A DNA stretch of 64,000 nucleotides, taken from an uncultured Lachnospiraceae bacterium (GTDB lineage: Bacteria > Bacillota > Clostridia > Lachnospirales > Lachnospiraceae). Numbering within the stretch: the first letter of the stretch is position 1; each line of letters begins with the position of its first letter. Location: the NCBI GenBank assembly GCA_910587935.1, contig CAJUNP010000005.1, forward strand, positions 43,909 to 107,908, written 5' to 3'. The notes beneath the pieces were generated by a model, which ran no database searches, was not told the DNA's origin, and saw only the letters and a program-made list of their open reading frames with translations. Both the position numbers and the translations under genes were made by a program. Positions 36,476 to 43,737 of the stretch are shown here, piece by piece.

Positions 36476-37327
36476 TTACCCCTTTATGCCTGATGCGGCC
36501 ACACCTTCTACAAAATATTTCTGGAAACACAGATACAAAATCAGCAAAGGAAGAATTGTAACCACTGCCATTGCCATAATCGGCCCAATGTCCATAGTGG
36601 AACCGGCCTCACCCTTAAAGGCATTTAATCCCAAGGCTATTGTAAATTTAGCGGGACGGCCTAAGTAAATCAAAGGAGCCATATAATCATTCCAGCAAAA
36701 TACCAGCTGATTAATTACTACTACCAGCAAAGCCGGCTTACAATTAGGCAGATAAATTCTCGAAAAAATACCAAACCAACTGCATCCGTCAATTTTTGCC
36801 GCCTCTGCCAGATCGTTGGGAAGTCCTGCAAAAAACTGCCGCAGCAGGAAGATGTTAAATGTACTGGTTCCAAAAAATGCCGGCAGTACAAGCGGATAAA
36901 TGGTATTCAGCCAGTGAAACTTGCTGTACATAATATACATGGGAATCAGGGTAACCGTCTGGGGAACCATCATCGTTGCAAGCAGTACGAGAAATAATAT
37001 ATTTTTTGCCTTAGACTGGAATTTTGCAAAGCCGAATCCCACAAGCGAACAGCTGCATACTGTCCCGATCACACATAATCCGGCTATTTTCACCGTATTC
37101 CAGATGTAAATCAAAAATTTCCCGCCTTTCCAGCCCTTTTCAAAAGCGCGGAAGGAAACCGGCCATGGAAAAAACTGCTTATAATCTGCAATTCCCGCTT
37201 CTGTTTTTAAGGATGTACATAACATCCAGACAAAGGGAAACAAAAAGAGCGCCGCAAGGATTACCAGCAGAATTTGTATCATAATATTTCCCGCGCTTTT
37301 TTTCATGTGTCGTTTATCTTTTCCCAT
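36476..37327 (-). CDS. Carbohydrate ABC transporter permease (MalG type)
   Basis: 283 residues, six membrane segments, with the EAA loop LAEAAKIDGCSWFGIFSRIY that docks on the ATPase. Pairs with the MalF-type permease upstream. No ATPase gene is in the operon, so a shared MsmX-like ATPase elsewhere probably powers it. Confidence 0.95.
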   Translation of the reverse strand: MGKDKRHMKKSAGNIMIQILLVILAALFLFPFVWMLCTSLKTEAGIADYKQFFPWPVSFRAFEKGWKGGKFLIYIWNTVKIAGLCVIGTVCSCSLVGFGFAKFQSKAKNILFLVLLATMMVPQTVTLIPMYIMYSKFHWLNTIYPLVLPAFFGTSTFNIFLLRQFFAGLPNDLAEAAKIDGCSWFGIFSRIYLPNCKPALLVVVINQLVFCWNDYMAPLIYLGRPAKFTIALGLNAFKGEAGSTMDIGPIMAMAVVTILPLLILYLCFQKYFVEGVAASGIKG

Positions 37328-37329
37328 AC

Positions 37330-38241
37330 CTAGTTCACATCCTCCCTATAAAATACCCAGAACTTTGAAGTCCCAAGGATCACAAGCGTCAGCAGAATCA
37401 TAATGATAAACAATACCCATGCAAGAGCGGAGGCGTATCCGAATTTACCATAGGAAAATGCCGTATTATAAAGATATAGTCCATATACATACGTGGACTG
37501 GGCCGGCCCGCCGCCTGTCATTACATAAGGCTGGGTAAAAATCTGCAGCCCCTTGATGATTGCCATAAGTACGTTAAAAAATACTACCGGACTGATCAGC
37601 GGGAATGTAATGTGCCAAAATCTTTGTATCCCGTTTGCCCCGTCTAAATCCGCCGCCTCATAATAATCCCTTGGCACATCCTGCAGCCCTGCCAGTACAA
37701 TGGTCATTGCTGTGCCAATACAAAACATATCCATAAAAATAATAGACAGCATCGCCGTATTTCTGTTTCCAAGGAAATTAATGCTTTCCATCCCCAGGGC
37801 ATTTAACATTACATTGATAAATCCATTGGTTCCATTAAACAAATAGGTCCATGCAATATAGGTTGCAACTCCCGTACATATCGTAGGCAGATAAAAAATC
37901 CCCCGAAACACATTCGTTCCCGGCAGTCGCTTATTTAAAAGCGTAGCCAGAAAAACCGATACCGCCGTATTTAACGGAACCGATACCCCAATATAAAAAA
38001 AGGTGTTTCTAAGAGACAAACCAAATGTTTTATCTTTTGTCAATATCTGAATAAAATTAGATATTCCAACAAAATCCCTGTTTGTCAGTCCATTCCAATT
38101 TGTAAAGGACATGGCAAATGAATATAACATAGGAAAGCAGGTAAACGCGCAAAACCCGGCCAGCCAGGGCGATATGAAAATCCAGAACAGCTTCGAAGTG
38201 TCATTTAATTTCTTTTTCTTTTTTCCGTTTTGTTTTACCAT
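37330..38241 (-). CDS. Carbohydrate ABC transporter permease (MalF type)
   Basis: 303 residues, six membrane segments, EAA loop YYEAADLDGANGIQRFWHIT. Start at 38241 (MVKQNGKKKKK) follows GGAGATTAGT. Second gene of the operon. Confidence 0.95.
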   Translation of the reverse strand: MVKQNGKKKKKLNDTSKLFWIFISPWLAGFCAFTCFPMLYSFAMSFTNWNGLTNRDFVGISNFIQILTKDKTFGLSLRNTFFYIGVSVPLNTAVSVFLATLLNKRLPGTNVFRGIFYLPTICTGVATYIAWTYLFNGTNGFINVMLNALGMESINFLGNRNTAMLSIIFMDMFCIGTAMTIVLAGLQDVPRDYYEAADLDGANGIQRFWHITFPLISPVVFFNVLMAIIKGLQIFTQPYVMTGGGPAQSTYVYGLYLYNTAFSYGKFGYASALAWVLFIIMILLTLVILGTSKFWVFYREDVN

Positions 38242-38322
38242 ACTAATCTCCATGCATATCCGGCATATATGTGGAAGGGATCTCAGGCCCTCCCACAGCG
38301 ATGCCGTACTTTCTGTTTATCT

Positions 38323-39684
38323 TTATTTATAAGAATCAAAAATTATAGTTCCCTGCGCCTGCACATCGGCTATCATTTCATCGATTGTCATATCTCCTGC
38401 AAGAACCTTCTGGTAATCTGCTTTTGTCAAATCATTTACCTCCGCAAAGGAACCCAGATTATAAAAGGGAGTGGAAGAAGAAATCATATTAATAAATACG
38501 GTCTTGTTATAAGGCGTACCCCCACCAAAATCATTTAAATATTCTTCACTGGTAACATAGGGCTGGAAATCAGGAATACCGATACTCTGCGCTGCCTTAG
38601 CCGCTTCCTGTGTAGTTGTCATGAATTTAATAAAATCCCAGCAGATATCTTTATATTCTGATTTGGAGCTCATACACCAGCCATTTCCTCTGAAGCTGGT
38701 CAGCCATCTGGTATTAAATTCCTCATTAATCGGGAGTTCTACCACATCCCACTCAAAAGAATCTCCAATTGCATTTTCATAAGTAGAGATATCCCATGTG
38801 GCGGAAAGCGCCATACCGAATTTACCGGTTTCAAATCCTCCGGTAGAAATCACCCCATCCGTTTCATCCGGCGCAAGCCCTCTCTTTATGGAGTCCGCAA
38901 ACATTGTGACCGCAGCTTTAAATTCCGCATTGCCTTCCACATTGATCGCCTCGTTTTCCACATCATAGAACATGTTTCCATAAAGATTACGGTAGAATTC
39001 CGGTACACGCACACCCCAGCGGATTCCATAAATGTCGTCTCCAAGGGCGGATATTTTTTCTGCCGCATCTAACATTTCCTTTTCCGTCCAGTCGCTTGTC
39101 GGGCAGGAAAGTCCTGCCTGGTCAAACAAAGCCTTGTTATAAGCGATTGCAAATGTTTTTGAAACAAAAGGCGCCGCAACAATTCTTCCGTCCTCCGTCT
39201 TCCAATTTGCTTCTACGGAATCCATATCCCAATATTCACTGCATCCGTCCTTTTCAATGTAAGGCGCTAAGTCTTCAAATAACAGACTGTCTTTATATGG
39301 GAAGAGCTGGTCGCTTGCCAGTGCAAACACATCCGGCGTTTCTTCAGAAGAAAACCATGTCTGCAGTTTCGTCAGATAATCTGCTCCGGTACAATATTCG
39401 AACTCAATTTTCACATTGGGATGGGCGTCCATATATGCATTGGCAAGTCCCATTTTCATTTCGGCTTCCGGATCATCTCCAAAAAATCCAAACGTTAACG
39501 TTACCTCTTCTTCAGAAACGGAAACCTCTCCGTCCCCTTCTTCCGAATTGCTTTCCTGTGTACTGCCGGTGTTATTCCCGCTGTCCGTACCGCTGTTATC
39601 TTCCGGTTTTTTTCCGCATCCTGCCAGCATGGAAAGCGTTACGGCAGCCGTCAATAAAGAGACTAAAATTTTCTTTTTCACCAT
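38323..39684 (-). CDS. Carbohydrate ABC transporter substrate-binding lipoprotein
   Basis: 453 residues, family 1 sugar-binding protein. Lipobox LAGC with lipidated Cys23, then a Gly/Ser/Asn/Glu-rich linker, then the binding domain. It captures the sugar outside the cell for the two permeases downstream. First gene of the twelve-gene operon, start preceded by GGAGGATGTAAT. Confidence 0.95.
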   Translation of the reverse strand: MVKKKILVSLLTAAVTLSMLAGCGKKPEDNSGTDSGNNTGSTQESNSEEGDGEVSVSEEEVTLTFGFFGDDPEAEMKMGLANAYMDAHPNVKIEFEYCTGADYLTKLQTWFSSEETPDVFALASDQLFPYKDSLLFEDLAPYIEKDGCSEYWDMDSVEANWKTEDGRIVAAPFVSKTFAIAYNKALFDQAGLSCPTSDWTEKEMLDAAEKISALGDDIYGIRWGVRVPEFYRNLYGNMFYDVENEAINVEGNAEFKAAVTMFADSIKRGLAPDETDGVISTGGFETGKFGMALSATWDISTYENAIGDSFEWDVVELPINEEFNTRWLTSFRGNGWCMSSKSEYKDICWDFIKFMTTTQEAAKAAQSIGIPDFQPYVTSEEYLNDFGGGTPYNKTVFINMISSSTPFYNLGSFAEVNDLTKADYQKVLAGDMTIDEMIADVQAQGTIIFDSYK

Positions 39685-39725
39685 ATTACATCCTCCATTT
39701 CTCGAGCCTTCCGCTCTTATGTATT

Positions 39726-39767
39726 GTTTTATGAACGTTTTATGAATATTTTACGTTCGTTTTATGA
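39726..39767 (-). promoter_or_regulatory. Phased operator repeats for the carbohydrate operon
   Basis: GTTTTATGA occurs at 39726, 39737 and 39759, with a degenerate copy at 39748: four units at an 11-base period, on one face of the helix. They cover the start of transcription of the ABC operon. DeoR-family repressors often use direct repeats; the same half-site appears at 39905-39913. Confidence 0.7.
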
Positions 39768-39771
39768 TTTT

Positions 39772-39800
39772 ATTTTAATTTAGCCACCTATAAATGTCAA
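39772..39800 (-). promoter_or_regulatory. Promoter of the carbohydrate operon
   Basis: Minus strand: TTGACA (39800-39795), 17 bases, TAAAAT (39777-39772). Confidence 0.8.
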
Positions 39801-39889
39801 TATTTTTTTCATTTTCGGCAAAATACGCAATTAATTTACATATTTTTTGTGCTTATGTCACAATTCAAGATTATTTTTATTGATTTTCG

Positions 39890-39913
39890 TTCATATAAAT
39901 GTTATTATATGAA
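39890..39913 (+). promoter_or_regulatory. Inverted-repeat operator before the DeoR gene
   Basis: Perfect nine-base arms TTCATATAA and TTATATGAA separated by six bases, ending 38 bases before the DeoR start. Suggests autoregulation. Confidence 0.7.
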
Positions 39914-39951
39914 TGGATAAGCAGAATTGCAGCAAAACAGGAGGCGGTCAC

Positions 39952-40749
39952 ATGAAGCACAGCGTACATATCATAGAACAAAGACGCAACAAAATTATTG
40001 AGCTGCTACAGCAAAAGGGCAATCAACAGGTTAATACATTAAGCGAGTATTTCCACGTTTCTCCTTTAACAATTCGCAGAGATTTAAATGAATTGGAAGA
40101 TGCCGGCCTGGTAAAAAGAATTCATGGCGGCGTCAGCCTGCATAAGGAACCGGAACCACTCTCCCCTTTTGTAAATAAACAAAGCGCGCACAATTTTGAA
40201 AAAGAACAGATTGCCCGCTATGCGGCAGAATATGTGCAGGAGGGAAGCACTATATTTATGAATTCGGGTACCACCATCCTGCATTTGTTAAAGCTTCTCA
40301 ATCACCGTTTCCTTACTATTGTTACCAATAATCTCCTCGCATATGAATGTTGCCCGTTGCTAAAGGGAAATTTGATCTACACCGGCGGCGTATATAACGA
40401 TACCAGCAAGGCATGTCTCGGTGATCTTGCCGTCACCGTCCTGAACCAGATTTATGCCAATCTGTGTATTCTGGGCGTAAACGGAATCAGTGCAGACAGC
40501 GGCGCAACCACTTCTCTTCTTCAGGAAACGGTTTTAAACAGTAAAATGATTGAACGGTGCAGCGGAAAAGTTATTGTCGTGGCAGACAGCAGTAAAATAG
40601 GAAAAACTTACAGTTTTACCAGTGCAAAACTGCAAAATATAGATATTCTTATCACCGGTTCCCAGGCAGATCAGACAGAGCTTGAAAAAATCAAAGAACA
40701 GGGTGTTGAAGTGCATCAGGTAGATTCCGGCGAGGACTATAAAATATAA
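39952..40749 (+). CDS. DeoR-family transcriptional repressor
   Basis: 265 residues. N-terminal winged helix-turn-helix (LSEYFHVSPLTIRRDLNELE), then a DeoR sensor domain that binds a phosphorylated sugar (FMNSGTTILHLLKLL, LGVNGISADSGATT). Start at 39952 (MKHSVH) follows GGAGGCGGTCAC. Divergent from the ABC operon and followed by a PfkB kinase, so it most likely represses both units until the phosphosugar appears. Confidence 0.92.
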   Translation: MKHSVHIIEQRRNKIIELLQQKGNQQVNTLSEYFHVSPLTIRRDLNELEDAGLVKRIHGGVSLHKEPEPLSPFVNKQSAHNFEKEQIARYAAEYVQEGSTIFMNSGTTILHLLKLLNHRFLTIVTNNLLAYECCPLLKGNLIYTGGVYNDTSKACLGDLAVTVLNQIYANLCILGVNGISADSGATTSLLQETVLNSKMIERCSGKVIVVADSSKIGKTYSFTSAKLQNIDILITGSQADQTELEKIKEQGVEVHQVDSGEDYKI

Positions 40750-40784
40750 GGTGATTTTATTAAATACGGACAGGAGAAAAGGTT

Positions 40785-41711
40785 ATGAAAAATATTTTGG
40801 TAGTGGGCAGTTTGAATATGGATTGCGTAGTAGAAACACCCCACATTCCCCAGGCGGGAGAAACGGTTTCCGGAAGAAACGTTTCTTTTATTCCCGGCGG
40901 AAAGGGCGCAAACCAGGCATATACCGCCGGTAAGCTGGGCGGCAGTGTAAAAATGCTTGGCGCGGTGGGAAATGACAGCTTTGGCCAAACCCTGAAGGCG
41001 AATCTGGCCGACGCCGGAGTTGATGTTTCGGGAATCTATGCTTTGGAGAAAGAAACAACCGGACAGGCGTTCATTAGTATTGATGATGCAGGGGAAAATT
41101 CCATCATTGTAATTCCCGGAGCAAATGGAGCTTTCACTCCCGATTTAATGGAAAAAAAGGAAACAAGTCTGGCAAAAATGATTGAAAAAACCGATATTGT
41201 AGTGATGCAGCTTGAAATTCCTTTGGAAACAGTCCTGTATGTGAAGGAACTGGCCGCTTCCCTGCATAAGCTGATTATTGTAGATCCGGCCCCCGCCCTG
41301 TCCAATATTCCCGATCGTTTTTGGGAAGGAATCGATTACATAAAACCAAACGAAACCGAATTATCCATTTTAACGGGAAAGCAGATGAAAACCCAGGAAG
41401 AAATGATAGACGGTGCAAATCTCATGTTAGAAAAAGGCGTCAGAAATGTAATCGTGACAATGGGCGGTAAAGGCTGTATGCTTGTAAATAGCGGCTTACA
41501 ACAATTTTTCCCGGCCCGCAGGGTAAAAGCGGTAGATACAACAGCCGCAGGAGACTGTTTTACCGCCGCATTTGCCCTTGCGCTCGCCGAAGGAAAATCG
41601 TGTTCCGAGGCAATTGTCTTTGGTCAGACTGCCTCTGCAATTGCAGTTACCAGAAAAGGCGCGCAGACATCGATTCCTACCAGGGAAGAGGTGGAGTCTG
41701 CTTCCCCGTGA
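40785..41711 (+). CDS. Ribokinase-like PfkB-family sugar kinase
   Basis: 308 residues. PfkB signatures IPGGKGANQAYTAGKLGG and DTTAAGDCFTAAFALAL (catalytic Asp), GSLNMDCVVETPHIPQAGET at the start. Closest in look to RbsK. With the FGGY kinase, this gives the locus two sugar kinases. Its last 35 bases overlap the convergent sigma-DUF262 gene. Confidence 0.92.
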   Translation: MKNILVVGSLNMDCVVETPHIPQAGETVSGRNVSFIPGGKGANQAYTAGKLGGSVKMLGAVGNDSFGQTLKANLADAGVDVSGIYALEKETTGQAFISIDDAGENSIIVIPGANGAFTPDLMEKKETSLAKMIEKTDIVVMQLEIPLETVLYVKELAASLHKLIIVDPAPALSNIPDRFWEGIDYIKPNETELSILTGKQMKTQEEMIDGANLMLEKGVRNVIVTMGGKGCMLVNSGLQQFFPARRVKAVDTTAAGDCFTAAFALALAEGKSCSEAIVFGQTASAIAVTRKGAQTSIPTREEVESASP

Positions 41712-43338
41712 TCCAATGGTTCTGCATTTTCCATAAAGCTTCCAAATGCTTAAGTTTTGCAGTAATAACCTTCTGATCCCGTGAGTCCTTACGCTCCAGA
41801 TCATCATATGACACGCCTCTTATTTTGGCTTTATGCAGCGATTCTTTAAATGCCTGCATAAAGCCGCAGAACTGTCCTGCATCCTTTTCATTTTTCACAA
41901 TTCCGGCATATAACGCAAGCCACAAAAAGGTGTTTCTTGCATTAAACATTTTGACGTTCTCCCCGGAAACCGTTTCTTCAAGCTGTTCCACCATCTCTTC
42001 AAACCGGTCAAAAACGGCAGGCCTGGCATGATTTCTGATGTATTCGCACAATTCCTCCGGCTTTGTCTTCCAGTCCTTTAAAAAGTAAACTGCCATAATG
42101 CTTTCCAGGATAACGTAATATATCGTTCCGTTTTTTAATTCGGAGCTTTTATACCCTCCCATATCCTTAAAAAATCTTCGGTCCGCAATCTCTTTAACCC
42201 TCGCCGCATACGCCGCCCCCAGTCCGGCAATCCCCTTTTGAGCCGCAGTCATGGGCTTCCCCTCGTTATATCTTGTAATATGATAAGCAATATCGTCGCC
42301 GGAGCAGTTTTGATACCTTACAATCTCAAACTGATAATTCATAAACTTCTCCTGAAGCTCTCCCGGCAGCTGTGAAAAATACCGTCCCCTGATATCGAAC
42401 GCTTTCTGCCGATACGGTATCAGCCAGCGTCTGATACCGGGCGAAATCCTAAAGCCGTCCCGGAAAAATAGATACGCACTGGTACAGCGCTGCTTCCCGT
42501 CCAAATCCCACTTTATTGTAACTCCGCCCATATTCTGTTCTGCAAATACAAGAGCCGGAATCGGATTGCCCTGCAGGATATCGGAAATCAGATTCCCTTT
42601 CATAACACAGGACCACTGGTCCGACTCCCTTTGCAGCGGATGATCGAACCGGATCGCAGACCGTTCCATTTCTTTTATGACAGCGCCTACGCTCATTCTG
42701 CCGGTTTTACTTACTGCCGCGCCTTTCTTTTCCGTATCCACTCTGTTTTGTTCCTCCTTCCGCTCCTGCCATCCTTCACGGACAAATAAACGATTTAAGT
42801 GTTCAAATGACTTTAATTCCATGCACTGCTGGCTATACTTTTTATCGCTTAGTCCTAATTTTTGCTTGATTTCCGCCGCCGGAACGCCCTCCATCTTCAG
42901 TTCCGCAAGCTGCCTTTGCAGGGATGTAAGACCGTTTAAATATCGTTCTACGCTTTCCTCCCGGTATCCGCCGGCGCCTTCTTCGAAAGCCTTGTCCATA
43001 TCAAAATCAGAGGGAAGCATATCTGCCAGGGTCATACCGCCCTCCTCCTCCACCGGCATGTCTATGGAAACGGTATTTCTCTCAACCGTCCGCTTTTTTG
43101 CATTTCTGGCCGTAAGCTCCGTCTTAAACCGGTTCATCAGGCAGGCATATAAAAATCCGTCAAAAGACTGTGTTTTGTCAAACCGTTTCAGCACGTCTGC
43201 AAAAACCTCGTTGGCAATGGAATAAAAATCATCATAATCCTTGTCCGAAATCCCTCCGAACCTGCATAGCATTTTATCAATCATGGTCCGAAGTTTTCTG
43301 GCGTTATTCTCATAATAAGCGTTTAGCATCTGTTCCAT
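41677..43338 (-). CDS. Sigma-70-like domain fused to DUF262 (ParB/GmrS-like) domain
   Basis: 553 residues. Residues 1-85 look like sigma region 2 (DDFYSIANEVFADVLKRFDK, then SFDGFLYACLMNRFKTEL); 130-180 look like sigma region 4 (LTSLQRQLAELKMEGVPAAE, then IKQKLGLSDKKY). From about 215 a DUF262 domain follows, with HPLQRESDQWS, ISDILQGNPIPALVFAE and WDLDGKQRCTSAYLF in place of the family's YQR, I.ILLG.PIPP and IDGQQRLT. The C-terminal part is helical. DUF262 occurs in GmrSD-type nucleases. The gene is driven by a perfect consensus promoter with an SOS box and is divergent from a single-chain RNA polymerase; it may be that enzyme's specificity factor (inference). Confidence 0.8.
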   Translation of the reverse strand: MEQMLNAYYENNARKLRTMIDKMLCRFGGISDKDYDDFYSIANEVFADVLKRFDKTQSFDGFLYACLMNRFKTELTARNAKKRTVERNTVSIDMPVEEEGGMTLADMLPSDFDMDKAFEEGAGGYREESVERYLNGLTSLQRQLAELKMEGVPAAEIKQKLGLSDKKYSQQCMELKSFEHLNRLFVREGWQERKEEQNRVDTEKKGAAVSKTGRMSVGAVIKEMERSAIRFDHPLQRESDQWSCVMKGNLISDILQGNPIPALVFAEQNMGGVTIKWDLDGKQRCTSAYLFFRDGFRISPGIRRWLIPYRQKAFDIRGRYFSQLPGELQEKFMNYQFEIVRYQNCSGDDIAYHITRYNEGKPMTAAQKGIAGLGAAYAARVKEIADRRFFKDMGGYKSSELKNGTIYYVILESIMAVYFLKDWKTKPEELCEYIRNHARPAVFDRFEEMVEQLEETVSGENVKMFNARNTFLWLALYAGIVKNEKDAGQFCGFMQAFKESLHKAKIRGVSYDDLERKDSRDQKVITAKLKHLEALWKMQNHWITGKQTPPLPW

Positions 43339-43387
43339 TTAAATTCCTCCCTTTATGGAAAATTTTGTCATCTTTGGATTTACCAAT

Positions 43388-43439
43388 ATTATAGAACATC
43401 TGTTCGATTTTGTCAATTTCGTTTTCGAACGTGCGTTCG
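43388..43439. promoter_or_regulatory. SOS-controlled divergent promoter region (two LexA boxes)
   Basis: LexA box CGAACGTGCGTTCG (43426-43439) is a perfect match to CGAAC-N4-GTTCG; AGAACATCTGTTCG (43393-43406) differs at one end base. The minus-strand promoter TTGACA (43416-43411), 17-base spacer, TATAAT (43393-43388) contains the second box in its spacer. Both the sigma-DUF262 gene and the RNA polymerase operon should be repressed by LexA until DNA damage. Confidence 0.85.
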
Positions 43440-43522
43440 ATTTTTGGTCGAGGTTTTTCTTTTTTGCAGAAATAAGTATTATCGGTACCAAAAATCTGCA
43501 ACGATACAAAGGAGTTTGTCAC

Positions 43523-43732
43523 ATGAAAAAATTTTTACTTAAACCCACACGTTCTGCTGCCGATCCTTCCTGCTTCGGCGGAATCTTATACCCCTCCGAT
43601 TTCAATACGGAATACCGCGGCAAAATCAATGCGGCCGGATCGGCGGCCGCCCGCCGGATCTTGTCCGACCGCAGGTTTGATAAAAGCTGCAGGGAAATGA
43701 AAGAAAATGAAAACAGAAGAAAGGCCTGGTAA
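43523..43732 (+). CDS. Small basic protein (69 aa) before the RNA polymerase gene
   Basis: Starts MKKFLLKPTRSAADPSCFGG after AAAGGAGTTTGTCAC. Basic, with an Arg-rich end (RRFDKSCREMKENENRRKAW). No membrane segment, no recognised family. It ends five bases before the polymerase start, so the two are co-translated; it may be an accessory factor. Confidence 0.7.
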   Translation: MKKFLLKPTRSAADPSCFGGILYPSDFNTEYRGKINAAGSAAARRILSDRRFDKSCREMKENENRRKAW

Positions 43733-43737
43733 TAAGA

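Noticed and set aside
39726..39767. Possible CRISPR-like array
   Set aside because: Units are only nine to eleven bases without spacers; they fit an operator. No CRISPR array or cas gene is seen in the window.
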